Positions 52,589 to 60,438 of a stretch of 64,000 nucleotides of DNA are shown here, piece after piece. Numbering within the stretch: the stretch's first letter is position 1; each line of letters starts with the position of its first letter. Both the position numbers and the translations under genes were made by a program. This DNA comes from an uncultured Porphyromonas sp. (GTDB lineage: Bacteria; Bacteroidota; Bacteroidia; Bacteroidales; Porphyromonadaceae). The notes under the pieces were generated by a model. That model saw only the letters and a program-made list of their open reading frames with translations. It was not told the DNA's origin and did not search any database. The stretch covers positions 62,001 to 126,000 of the forward strand of contig NZ_UQJH01000004.1 in the NCBI RefSeq assembly GCF_900541275.1, given 5' to 3'.

Positions 52589-53250
52589 GATACCTACCCC
52601 ACCCCATCTCCACCGTAATCTTTGCCGACGGAGAGGCTCCCTCCGAAGAGCTTGCCTCCTCAGTCCTCAGTCGAGCGTCCCGCGTGATCGTCACCGATGG
52701 CGCCCTGAGTAATTACTACCGCCTCACGGAGCGGGATCCGGATGTGGTGATCGGCGACGGGGACTCGGTCCCGACGGAGCTGCTGGAGCGACACAGCCTC
52801 ACCTTTACCCGCATCGATGATCAGATGACCAACGACCTCACGAAGGCGGTCCACCATGCCCTTACTAAGGGATGGCGGTCGATCACGATCTTAGGCGGGA
52901 CAGGGCTGAGGGAGGACCACACGATCGCCAATATCTTCCTCCTGATGGACTACTACGAGTCGGGCGCGGAGGTTCAGATGGTGAGCGACTACGGGACCTT
53001 TGTCCCCTTCTCCGGTGAGCGCCACTTCGATGTGCCGCAGGGGCTGGAGGTGAGCTTTTTCTCCCAAGACCACCTGCCGATGAGTGCCGAGGGGGTGACC
53101 TACCCCTTCCACAAGGCGATCTACCCGAAGCATTGGCAGATGACGCTCAATAGCGTCACCGACTGCCCCATATGTCTCGAGGCGGAGGGGATTGCGCTGC
53201 TCTACGTGGCGAACGAGAGGTATGTCCCACGAGAAGAGGTCAAAGTATGA
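52585..53250 (+). CDS. thiN: Thiamine pyrophosphokinase
   Basis: The 221-residue protein starts at ATG 52585, overlapping the pnuT stop. The frame is open further upstream but that part lies within pnuT. Motifs are VIVTDGALSNYY, the metal-binding VIGDGDSVP, DQMTNDLTKAVHHAL and ILGGTGLREDHTIANIFLL, matching thiamine pyrophosphokinase catalytic blocks. It converts thiamine to thiamine diphosphate with ATP and would trap thiamine entering through the adjacent PnuT. Its stop overlaps the rnhA start. Confidence 0.93.
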   Translation: MRYLPHPISTVIFADGEAPSEELASSVLSRASRVIVTDGALSNYYRLTERDPDVVIGDGDSVPTELLERHSLTFTRIDDQMTNDLTKAVHHALTKGWRSITILGGTGLREDHTIANIFLLMDYYESGAEVQMVSDYGTFVPFSGERHFDVPQGLEVSFFSQDHLPMSAEGVTYPFHKAIYPKHWQMTLNSVTDCPICLEAEGIALLYVANERYVPREEVKV

Positions 53251-53897
53251 GGGGTAACGACGAGCCTAAGGTCTATGTCGTCTGGTCGGGTCGGGAGACG
53301 GGCGTCTTCGACAGCTGGGACGACTGCAAGCCCCTTGTGGTGGGGGTGAAGGGGGCGAAGTACAAGTCTTTCAAGGGCATCACGCATGCCGAGGCGGAGC
53401 AGATCCTCGCTGACGGTCCGGAGCAGTACTATAGCACAGGGACGAAGGAGAAGAAGCCCGCACCGGACTACGAGCAGGCGAAGGCCTCCATCTCGCCCGA
53501 TGCGATCGCTGTCGACGCCTCCTCGCAGGGCAATCCGGGACGGATGGAGTACAGAGGAGTCTACGTGGAGACGGGGGACGAGGTCTTCCACAGCCAGGTC
53601 TACCCGAGGGGGACGAATAACATCGGCGAATTCCTCGCCATCGTCCACGCCCTCGCCTGGGAGGAGCAGATGGGGTACTTCGTCCCGATCTACTCCGATA
53701 GCCGAAATGCGATCCGCTGGGTGCAGAATAAGGTCTGCAAGACGAAGCTCCCTCGCGATGAGCGCACGGAGCAGCTCTTCCGCCACATCGACCGGGCGAT
53801 CCTGTGGCTACAGCGACACGACCTATCGCGGTACGACCTGAGGAAGTGGCCTACGGAGGTACTGGGCGAGATCCCTGCCGACTTCGGTCGTAAGTAG
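53247..53897 (+). CDS. rnhA: Ribonuclease HI with N-terminal viroplasmin (RNA-DNA hybrid-binding) domain
   Basis: The 216-residue product starts at ATG 53247. Residues 5-50 (KVYVVWSGRETGVFDSWDDC, then VKGAKYKSFKGITHAEAEQIL) form the viroplasmin domain that binds RNA-DNA hybrids. The RNase H domain, from about residue 85, begins AIAVDASSQGNPGRMEYRGV and includes NNIGEFLAIVHALAW and PIYSDSRNAIRWV with the catalytic acids. It removes RNA primers and R-loops. It is the third gene of the pnuT-thiN operon by overlap, a chance association as far as function goes. Confidence 0.93.
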   Translation: MRGNDEPKVYVVWSGRETGVFDSWDDCKPLVVGVKGAKYKSFKGITHAEAEQILADGPEQYYSTGTKEKKPAPDYEQAKASISPDAIAVDASSQGNPGRMEYRGVYVETGDEVFHSQVYPRGTNNIGEFLAIVHALAWEEQMGYFVPIYSDSRNAIRWVQNKVCKTKLPRDERTEQLFRHIDRAILWLQRHDLSRYDLRKWPTEVLGEIPADFGRK

Positions 53898-53902
53898 AGA
53901 AT

Positions 53903-54063
53903 GTTGCACGAAGTGCCATTCTCGCACATTTGTTTCAAATGTGCTGAGACTTTGCACGAAGGATGAGATGCAAGGCGCTGAGGATGAGACCGAAGGGAGC
54001 GTACTCACGTACGTGACCGAGGTCGAATTCCGAAAGCAACGCAGCAGATCGCCTTCGTGCAAC
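53903..54063. repeat. MITE-like element with 11-bp terminal inverted repeats
   Basis: GTTGCACGAAG at 53903-53913 is the exact reverse complement of CTTCGTGCAAC at 54053-54063, bounding 161 bases without coding capacity. TTGCACGAAG occurs again inside at 53952-53961. A perfect hairpin GCACATTTG-TTT-CAAATGTGC lies at 53924-53944, and an imperfect dyad around GTAC...GTAC at 54000-54015. No transposase is adjacent. Confidence 0.7.
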
Positions 54064-54083
54064 AGTCGCAAGTAATAAGCAAA

Positions 54084-54120
54084 GAGAGCCCCGGGCGGTC
54101 GTTTCCGCTCGGGGCTCTGC
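54084..54120. terminator. Terminator between convergent rnhA and the Na/Pi cotransporter gene
   Basis: AGAGCCCCG pairs with CGGGGCTCT (54110-54118); AAAG precedes it on the plus strand, giving a short T run on the minus strand. Confidence 0.65.
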
Positions 54121-54139
54121 TTATAGAGGGTGGTCGCTC

Positions 54140-55963
54140 TTAGTGCTTCTTGTTGGTCAGCGCCTCCACCACATTGATGGCGTAGTCGGCGAAGTGCTCG
54201 TACTCATCGATGTCATCGACGTAGTAGACGGAGGCCTCGTAGGGATACTTGAGCGCACTGACGTCCACGATATTTTGCTTCTCGAGAGCATCTCGTCGGT
54301 TGTTCATTTCATTCTCAAGGTTTTGCGCCTTGTAGAAGAAGGACTCATCCCTCGGGTAAGTGTCCACGGTGGCGACGGTATTGTCGAGGATCTGCTCGCA
54401 GAGGGTATGGAGCTCGAGGAGCGTAGAGACCAGCTCGGGAGCCATCTCGACGGAGTTGCCGCGCTGGCGACGTAGGGCGCGACCGATATTGAAGCAGGAG
54501 TCACCCATGCTCTCGATCTCGGTGGCACAGCGCATGTAGGCCTGGATGTCGTGGTGGGTCTCCTTGGAGAGGTCGTTGGTACTCAGGCGAGTGAGGAAGT
54601 CTACGATCTCGATTTCGACCCGGTCACAGATATTCTCATACTTCTCCAGTCGCGTGAAGGTCTGCGTGAAGCGTCCCGGATCCTCCTCTAAGTAGAGCTC
54701 CCGCACCATGGCGAGCATCGTATGGATCCGTCCGAGGTAGATCCCCATCTCCCGCTGCACCTGCAGGAGGGAGAGTTCACCGGTGGAGAGCAGCGGTGCG
54801 GAGACGAACTGGAGGTGGCTGTACTCCTTGCTCCCCTTGTGCTTCTTCGCCGGGCGAATCACCTGCTCGCAGATCTTGGCATAAAGGGGGACGAACCAGA
54901 TCATGAGCAGCATATTGGTGACATTGAAGCAGGTATGGAAGAGCGAGAGCCCGATGCTGACGGCGCTGGTGTAGGAGACGATTTGTGACTGAGCGGCTAT
55001 CATTGCCGGGTCGGTCAGTGTCTCTCCGCTGGTTATCAGGCTGATTTGGTCGCTCGAGAAGCGGCTCCCCAGTGAGCCTATGTAGTCATACAGCTCCCTC
55101 GGGTCGGCCCCACCACTGCTCACCACCATCGAGGCGACGAGGTTTGTGACGGGGGAGAAGAGGATCAGCACCCAGAGGACGCCGAAGACATTGAAAAGCA
55201 GGTGCGAGAAGGCAGCCCGCTTGGCGGTCGTATTGGCGCTCAGTGCAGCGAGGTTGGCGGTGATCGTGGTACCGATATTCTCTCCGAGGATCATTGCCGC
55301 ACCGATGTGGAAGGGGATCCACCCCTGGGCGCACATCACGAGCGTGATCGCCACCATCGCACTTGATGACTGGACGATCAGCGTCAGGACAGTACCGATG
55401 AAGAGGAAGATCAGGATCGACCCATAGCCCATCCCGGTGTACTTGGAGAGGAAGGCGAGTGCCTCAGGGCTGCTCTGCAGGTCGGGCATAGAGTTCTTAA
55501 GAAACTCAAGACCCAAAAAAAGCAACGCAAAGCCGAAGATGAACTCTCCTATGGCATTGAGGTTGCTTTTCTTAGAGAATATGAGTGGGATGCCTATCGC
55601 CATCATCGGGATCGTGAAGGCACTTATCTCCACCTTAAATCCCAGCAGCGAGATGATCCACGCCGTCGCCGTGGTACCGATATTGGCACCCATGATGACG
55701 CCTATCGCCTGCGTGAGGTTGAGGAGCCCTGCATTCACGAAGCTTACCACCATCACCGTCGTAGCCGAGGAGGACTGGATCATCGCAGTGATGAAGAGCC
55801 CGGTCAGCGCACCGAGGAAGCGATTGGAGGTGATGGCCGAGAGTAAAGATCGGAGGCGATCTCCGGCAGCTTTCTGCAAACCCTCGCTCATGATCTTCAT
55901 CCCGTAGAGGAAGAGACCGAGGGACCCAAGCAGGCTGAGGAAGTCAAGTAGACTGTAATTCAT
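54140..55963 (-). CDS. Na/Pi cotransporter family protein with PhoU-like C-terminal domain
   Basis: The 607-residue protein has about eight to nine membrane segments in the first 370 residues. They include the two inverted QSSS repeats of the family, AMIQSSSATTVMVVSFV near residue 60 and LIVQSSSAMVAITLVM near 195, each followed by a glycine-rich GANIGTT or GENIGTT segment. Residues about 385-600 are helical and PhoU-like. It should import phosphate with sodium across the inner membrane. A TACCTTTG -7 box on the minus strand lies at 56044-56037. The alkaline phosphatase elsewhere in the window could supply its substrate. Confidence 0.9.
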   Translation of the reverse strand: MNYSLLDFLSLLGSLGLFLYGMKIMSEGLQKAAGDRLRSLLSAITSNRFLGALTGLFITAMIQSSSATTVMVVSFVNAGLLNLTQAIGVIMGANIGTTATAWIISLLGFKVEISAFTIPMMAIGIPLIFSKKSNLNAIGEFIFGFALLFLGLEFLKNSMPDLQSSPEALAFLSKYTGMGYGSILIFLFIGTVLTLIVQSSSAMVAITLVMCAQGWIPFHIGAAMILGENIGTTITANLAALSANTTAKRAAFSHLLFNVFGVLWVLILFSPVTNLVASMVVSSGGADPRELYDYIGSLGSRFSSDQISLITSGETLTDPAMIAAQSQIVSYTSAVSIGLSLFHTCFNVTNMLLMIWFVPLYAKICEQVIRPAKKHKGSKEYSHLQFVSAPLLSTGELSLLQVQREMGIYLGRIHTMLAMVRELYLEEDPGRFTQTFTRLEKYENICDRVEIEIVDFLTRLSTNDLSKETHHDIQAYMRCATEIESMGDSCFNIGRALRRQRGNSVEMAPELVSTLLELHTLCEQILDNTVATVDTYPRDESFFYKAQNLENEMNNRRDALEKQNIVDVSALKYPYEASVYYVDDIDEYEHFADYAINVVEALTNKKH

Positions 55964-56036
55964 GACTTAATAGGCTTTCAGAGCAGAGAGGTATGCAAAA
56001 CTTAAGGAGTACACCCTCTCCTATTAAATACCTTGA

Positions 56037-56044
56037 CAAAGGTA
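56037..56044 (-). promoter_or_regulatory. Promoter -7 box for the Na/Pi cotransporter gene
   Basis: TACCTTTG on the minus strand, 73 bases before the ATG. Confidence 0.5.
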
Positions 56045-56108
56045 CCCACAAAATGGCAATAGCCGTAAGGAGGGAGCCCCCACAATCGCCATCGATGAGG
56101 CATCGGTC

Positions 56109-56255
56109 TTACAGCTCCAGCGACTCAGGATTGAGCAAAAAGTCATAGATACTTATGGTCGTGATGCCACTCTCACTCCTAAGGACCGGTGTCTCCTCCC
56201 CGGAGCCTGTGACACTTTTTTCGAGTAGAAATACACGCTTTTGGCTTAATTCCAT
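56109..56255 (-). pseudogene. Short ORF, probable C-terminal remnant of a larger protein
   Basis: A 48-codon frame runs from ATG 56255 to TAA 56109-56111. Its end (GITTISIYDFLLNPESLEL) looks like the last strand and helix of a larger protein, perhaps a Bacteroidetes AAA-type ATPase, and there is no promoter. It lies among inverted copies of GTGACACTTTTTTCGAGTAG, one of which is inside the frame. I regard it as debris of a lost gene, with low certainty. Confidence 0.35.
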
Positions 56256-56302
56256 TAATCCTACTCGAAAAAGTTGTCACATGTGACACTTTTTTCGAGT
56301 AG
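56209..56302. repeat. Three copies of a 20-bp sequence, two direct and one inverted
   Basis: GTGACACTTTTTTCGAGTAG occurs at 56209-56228 and 56283-56302. CTACTCGAAAAAGTTGTCAC, its near-perfect reverse complement, is at 56261-56280. The first and the inverted copy can form a hairpin with a 32-base loop; the inverted and third copies meet at GTCACATGTGAC. Confidence 0.75.
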
Positions 56303-56311
56303 CGAATAGGG

Positions 56312-56582
56312 TGGCGCACTTGAGCTATAGGGCAATCATATACCAAGTGAGACTTGTCCGTGAGGCACCCGAAGGGTGCTCGCTCCTTAGGCATCGGTCA
56401 TCCGCGAAGCGGTGACCGATGTACCCCCTCCCCTACCCTCTCGACCCCGATAGGGCGTCGAGCAGCCCCCCCTTCCCGGCGACCCGTAAAGGGTCGAGAC
56501 ACAATATGTACGCTTATACATCGGTCGTCGGCACTTCGTGCCTTGACCGATGCCTATGGAACGGGCATCCTTGCGGATGCCG
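56312..56582. repeat. Solo copy of the GC-rich hairpin element (copy B)
   Basis: Aligned with copy A and with the tandem array. Hairpins lie at 56392-56421 (arms CATCGGTCA/TGACCGATG), about 56440-56496 (CGACCC/GGGTCG arms), 56519-56552 (CATCGGTC/GACCGATG) and 56564-56581 (GGCATCC/GGATGCC). A block of 9-bp repeats follows at 56619-56645. The short frames through it are not genes. Confidence 0.85.
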
Positions 56583-56618
56583 ATATAACTGTCAGAGCTT
56601 AGTGTATTTGGACAAAAC

Positions 56619-56645
56619 GTCCGACTTGTCCGACTCGTCCGATAG
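56619..56645 (+). repeat. GTCCGACTT 9-bp tandem repeat (3 units)
   Basis: Units GTCCGACTT, GTCCGACTC and GTCCGATAG, preceded by TTGGACAAAAC. A four-unit relative at 61104-61139 is preceded by TTGGGCAAAAC. Confidence 0.8.
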
Positions 56646-56710
56646 AGCCTCTCAAAGGCTGGGGCCCATCGATGGCTCCCCTGTCCTTCAGGGCAATGAG
56701 AGAAAAGCGG

Positions 56711-56718
56711 TATCTTTG
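56711..56718 (+). promoter_or_regulatory. Promoter -7 box for the 34-residue protein
   Basis: TATCTTTG, 41 bases before the ATG at 56760; no consensus -33 element. Confidence 0.4.
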
Positions 56719-56759
56719 AGCTGTCACAAGCCGACTACTATTTACCGCGATACACGGAT

Positions 56760-56864
56760 ATGAAAGACAAGCAACTATCATTTACCGAAGCGGTGGTGGC
56801 GATGATCACCATCCCGCTCGCACTCGTCATCGGGTCGATCCTCCTCAGCAAGAAAAAGAGGTAG
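56760..56864 (+). CDS. 34-residue single-pass membrane microprotein
   Basis: The frame from ATG 56760 to TAG 56862-56864 encodes a polar start (MKDKQLSFTEAV), one hydrophobic helix of about 17 residues (VAMITIPLALVIGSILL) and a basic end SKKKR, which predicts an N-out or inner-membrane helix with a cytoplasmic tail. A -7 box TATCTTTG lies 41 bases upstream. I know no family, but the helix, positive tail and promoter fit a genuine small protein better than chance. It lies between hairpin copy B and serS. Confidence 0.5.
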   Translation: MKDKQLSFTEAVVAMITIPLALVIGSILLSKKKR

Positions 56865-56879
56865 ACCGATGGGGATGAC

Positions 56880-56895
56880 CTACTACCGATATTAG
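56880..56895. repeat. Single palindromic unit, locus 5
   Basis: CTACTACCGATATTAG, one mismatch from the 16-bp unit of the four arrays; no further unit at 22-bp spacing. Confidence 0.75.
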
Positions 56896-56950
56896 ATCGA
56901 TCCTCATTTCTGAGCCCTTTTTCTTTTATCCGGGTACTGAATTAATTCGG

Positions 56951-56958
56951 TACCTTTG
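56951..56958 (+). promoter_or_regulatory. Promoter -7 box for serS
   Basis: TACCTTTG, 54 bases before the serS ATG. Confidence 0.5.
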
Positions 56959-57011
56959 TATGTTACATACTTCAAGCAATCACGAAACAATAAGTAGAGT
57001 ACAGATCCGAG

Positions 57012-58304
57012 ATGTTAACGACTGAATTCCTACTGGAGCATACCGATGAGGCGATCCGGAGACTGAAGATCAAGAATGTCGACCCGGAGCCGATCATCGA
57101 CAAGGTGCGCGCCCTCGACGAGGAGCGCCGGCAGACCCAGAGCGAGCTCGACGAGACCAATGCCGAGATCAATACGCTCTCCCGCGAGATCGGGGGACTG
57201 ATGCGCGATGGCAAGCGCGACGAGGCTGAGACGATCAAGGAGAGAGTGAGCAGCCTCAAGGACCGCTCCAAGGAGCTAACTGACCGCAAGCGGGAGCTGG
57301 AGCAGCAGCAGGTCGATACGATCGTCCTCCTGCCCAATGCCCCCTCGGAGACTGTCCCCGCCGGTAAGTCGGCCGACGACAATGTCATTGAGAGGCAAGG
57401 TGGTGAGATGCCGGACCTCCACCCGGACCACAAGAAGCCTCACTGGGAGCTCGCCAATGAGTATGGCCTGATCGACTTTGAGCTGGGCGTGAAGATCACC
57501 GGTGCGGGCTTCCCCGTCTACACCGGCTACGGCACAAGACTGCAGAGGGCGCTGATCTGCTTCTTTATGGACAGCGCGCGCGAGGCGGGTTATCTCGAGA
57601 TCGAGCCCCCCTTTGTCGTCAATGAAGCATCCGGCTTCGGCACCGGGCAGATCCCTGATAAGGAGGGGCAGATGTACCACTGCGAGGTGGACGACTTTTA
57701 CCTCATCCCGACGGCAGAGGTGCCGGTGACCAATATCTTCCGCGACGAGATCGTCGAGGAGAAGAGCCTGCCGATCCGCATGTGCGCCTACTCCGCCTGC
57801 TTCCGTCGCGAGGCAGGGAGCTACGGCAAGGACGTGAGGGGGCTCAACCGCCTGCACCAGTTTAACAAGGTGGAGCTGGTTCGCATCGAGCATCCCGACC
57901 GCTCCTATGAGGCACTGGATCAGATGGTCCGCTACGTGGAGACGCTGGTCAGCAAGCTGGAGCTGCCGTACCGCATCGTCCGGCTCTGTGGTGGAGACAT
58001 CAGCTTCACGTCAGCACTGACCTTTGACTTCGAGGTCTTCTCCGCTGCACAGGAGCGCTGGCTGGAGGTGAGCTCGGTATCGAATTTCGAGAGCTTCCAG
58101 GCCAATCGCCTGAAGTGTCGCTTCAAGGGCGAGGACGGCAAGATGCACCTCGTCCACACGCTCAATGGCAGTGCCCTCGCCCTGCCCCGCATCGTGGCCG
58201 CACTGCTGGAGAATAACCAGACGCCTGAGGGCATCGTCATCCCCGAGGCGCTGCGCCCCTACACCGGATTTGACATCATCCCGGCACCTGCTGCGGGCAA
58301 GTGA
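57012..58304 (+). CDS. serS: Seryl-tRNA synthetase
   Basis: The 430-residue class II synthetase has an N-terminal coiled-coil arm (residues about 25-110, rich in E, R and K, as in LDEERRQTQSELDETNAEI), motif 2 in CFRREAGSYGKDVRGLNRLH and motif 3 in LNGSALALPRIVAALLENNQ. TAEVPVTNIFRDEI is the serine-site segment. It charges tRNA-Ser and starts a plus-strand run of close genes to recR. Confidence 0.96.
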   Translation: MLTTEFLLEHTDEAIRRLKIKNVDPEPIIDKVRALDEERRQTQSELDETNAEINTLSREIGGLMRDGKRDEAETIKERVSSLKDRSKELTDRKRELEQQQVDTIVLLPNAPSETVPAGKSADDNVIERQGGEMPDLHPDHKKPHWELANEYGLIDFELGVKITGAGFPVYTGYGTRLQRALICFFMDSAREAGYLEIEPPFVVNEASGFGTGQIPDKEGQMYHCEVDDFYLIPTAEVPVTNIFRDEIVEEKSLPIRMCAYSACFRREAGSYGKDVRGLNRLHQFNKVELVRIEHPDRSYEALDQMVRYVETLVSKLELPYRIVRLCGGDISFTSALTFDFEVFSAAQERWLEVSSVSNFESFQANRLKCRFKGEDGKMHLVHTLNGSALALPRIVAALLENNQTPEGIVIPEALRPYTGFDIIPAPAAGK

Positions 58305-58317
58305 AGGAGAGCGACGG

Positions 58318-59118
58318 ATGCGTCCCATACTATCATACACCCTCACCCTGCTCCTTACGCTCCTCTCAGGGGTGGCGGTGGCGCAGGGTCCCACCGCACG
58401 TCTCAAGTCGTCGCCCATGCTGGCGGGTACAGAGACGCTCACCTTTGACCTCTCCTACTCCGTTGCCTTCGTCAAGGGCAGCGTAGGCACAGCCACCCTC
58501 ACCACCACGCCCACGCGGGGCGGAGGCTGCACCACGCGGCTCCTGCTTCGCACGAAGAACGCTGTCGAGACCTTCTTCCCCATGCGAGACACGATGCAGA
58601 CCTGGTACGGCGCCGACCGACTGCCGCAGCGCTTCTACAAGGGGATCGATGAGAATAAGTACCGCATGCGGGACGAGGTGACCTACCGATTTACCCCCAA
58701 GACCGCCTTCACCAGTGCGAGACAGTACCACGATGACGGCACCCTGCGGGAGTCGCGTGACAGCCGCATTGATGCGACGAGTGCCGCGGTGCTCGACCTA
58801 CTCTCCATGGTCGCCTATGTGCGCGCGATCCCTGAGGACGAGCTGACAGCCGCCACGAGTGGGCAGAGCTTCATCATCCCGCTCGGCAAGGAGCTGACAG
58901 AGGGGCGCTTCACCTTCATCGGATACAAGATGCGGAAGTATCAGGGCAAGTCAGTCAGCACGATGGAGGTGAGCTTCGACATCGGCGACCCGGGATTTAA
59001 GAAAAACCGGGACACGCTACGGCTCTACATCACCCGGGATGCCAAGCGGCTGCCGATCTTTGCCCGCGCCGAGCTGGCGATCGGCTCCGTAGACTGCCGT
59101 CTCGTATCGGATAAGTAA
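58318..59118 (+). CDS. Exported DUF3108 protein
   Basis: The 266-residue product starts at MRPILSYTLTLLL with a Sec signal cleaved near VAVAQG. The mature part is beta-rich and matches DUF3108: ETLTFDLSYSVAFVKGSVGTA, KNAVETFFPMRDTMQTWYG, then QRFYKGIDENKYRMRDEVTY and a C-terminal LYITRDAKRLPIFARAELAIG. The function of the family is unknown; an envelope role is likely. The frame is open upstream within serS, but only the 58318 start gives a signal peptide. It lies 13 bases after serS. Confidence 0.82.
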   Translation: MRPILSYTLTLLLTLLSGVAVAQGPTARLKSSPMLAGTETLTFDLSYSVAFVKGSVGTATLTTTPTRGGGCTTRLLLRTKNAVETFFPMRDTMQTWYGADRLPQRFYKGIDENKYRMRDEVTYRFTPKTAFTSARQYHDDGTLRESRDSRIDATSAAVLDLLSMVAYVRAIPEDELTAATSGQSFIIPLGKELTEGRFTFIGYKMRKYQGKSVSTMEVSFDIGDPGFKKNRDTLRLYITRDAKRLPIFARAELAIGSVDCRLVSDK

Positions 59119-59124
59119 CCCCCT

Positions 59125-59682
59125 ATGACTAAGCGTGTTGACCCTCTCGAGCTGATCCGCAAGTACTACGACCCTGCGTCGGAGGCGTACCGCATCCTGA
59201 CGATCCACAGCGAGCGGGTGACGGCAAAGGCGCTGGACATCGTCGATCGCCATCCCGAGTGGCACTTAGATCGTGACTTCGTCGCCGAGGCGGCGATGCT
59301 CCACGACATCGGCATCTTCCTCACCGATGCGCCGAGCATAGACTGTCACGGCACCGAGCCTTACCTGATGCACGGCGCCCTCGGTGCCGACCTCCTCCGC
59401 AAGGAGGGGCTGCCCCGTCACGCTCTCGTCTGCGAGCGGCATACCGGCACCGGCGTGACGCTGGAGGAGATCCTACGGGAGGGCTACGAGATGCCGCACC
59501 GGGAGATGGTGCCGATCACGCTCGAGGAGCAGATCATCTGCTTTGCCGACTGCTTTTACTCCAAGGGGAATGTGGAGAAGCTGACCGTCGAGAAGAGCGT
59601 CGAGAGCCTCCGCGAGAAGCAGCGCGGCTACGGGCAGGACAATCTCGACCGCTTCGATGCCTGGTGTACCCTTTTCCTATAA
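59125..59682 (+). CDS. HD-domain phosphohydrolase
   Basis: The 185-residue protein has an HD domain with the histidine of ILTIHSERVTAKALDIVDRH, the HD pair in AAMLHDIGIFLTD, HGALGADLLRKEGLPRHALVCERHTG and the final aspartate in ICFADCFYSKGN. It is an HDIG-type metal phosphohydrolase of unknown substrate. It sits between the DUF3108 gene (6-base gap) and lptB (6-base gap), an arrangement that may link it to envelope work, but that is only context. Confidence 0.85.
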   Translation: MTKRVDPLELIRKYYDPASEAYRILTIHSERVTAKALDIVDRHPEWHLDRDFVAEAAMLHDIGIFLTDAPSIDCHGTEPYLMHGALGADLLRKEGLPRHALVCERHTGTGVTLEEILREGYEMPHREMVPITLEEQIICFADCFYSKGNVEKLTVEKSVESLREKQRGYGQDNLDRFDAWCTLFL

Positions 59683-59688
59683 CGTCAC

Positions 59689-60438
59689 ATGAATCTACGG
59701 ACTGAAGACCTCGTCAAGAAATACAAGAGCCGCACGGTAGTCAACCACGTCTCCATCAACGTCTCTCAGGGAGAGATCGTCGGGCTACTCGGTCCCAATG
59801 GTGCCGGGAAGACCACCACCTTCTACATGACGGTGGGGCTGGTGGTGCCCAATAACGGGCGGATCTACCTCGATGATGAGGACATCACGCGAGAGCCGAT
59901 CTACAAGCGGGCGCACCGAGGGATCAGCTACCTCGCGCAGGAGGAGTCCGTCTTCCGCAAGATGAGCGTGGAGGACAATATCCTCTCCGTGCTCGAGATG
60001 ACCAAGCTCACTAAGGAGCAGCAGCACGAGAAGCTCGAGTCGCTGATCAGCGAATTTGGTCTCGAGAAGGTGCGGACCAACCAGGGCGACCGCCTCTCCG
60101 GCGGAGAGCGCCGACGGACGGAGATCGCGCGCTGCCTCGCCATCGACCCTAAGTTCATCATGCTCGATGAGCCCTTTGCCGGCGTCGACCCGATCGCCGT
60201 GCAGGACATCCAGTCCATCGTCGCCCGACTCAAGCGCCTCAATATCGGTGTGCTGATCACCGACCATAATGTGAATGAGACCCTCTCCATCACCGACAGA
60301 GCCTACCTCCTCTTTGAGGGAAAGATCCTCTTCCAGGGGACGGCGGAGGAGCTGGCGGCCAATGAGATCGTCCGGGAGAAATACCTCGGGACCGACTTCG
60401 AGCTCCGCCGGCGCACCTTTGCCGGGATCGATGCATGA
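59689..60438 (+). CDS. lptB: Lipopolysaccharide export ABC ATPase LptB
   Basis: The 249-residue ATPase has Walker A LLGPNGAGKTTTFYM, Q-loop AQEESVFRKMSVEDNIL (the LptB-specific phrase), signature LSGGERRRTEIARCLA, Walker B FIMLDEPFAGVDPIAVQDIQ and H-loop ITDHNVNETL. It powers LPS extraction from the inner membrane through LptFG. It overlaps the recR start by four bases. The membrane partners are not in the window. Confidence 0.95.
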   Translation: MNLRTEDLVKKYKSRTVVNHVSINVSQGEIVGLLGPNGAGKTTTFYMTVGLVVPNNGRIYLDDEDITREPIYKRAHRGISYLAQEESVFRKMSVEDNILSVLEMTKLTKEQQHEKLESLISEFGLEKVRTNQGDRLSGGERRRTEIARCLAIDPKFIMLDEPFAGVDPIAVQDIQSIVARLKRLNIGVLITDHNVNETLSITDRAYLLFEGKILFQGTAEELAANEIVREKYLGTDFELRRRTFAGIDA

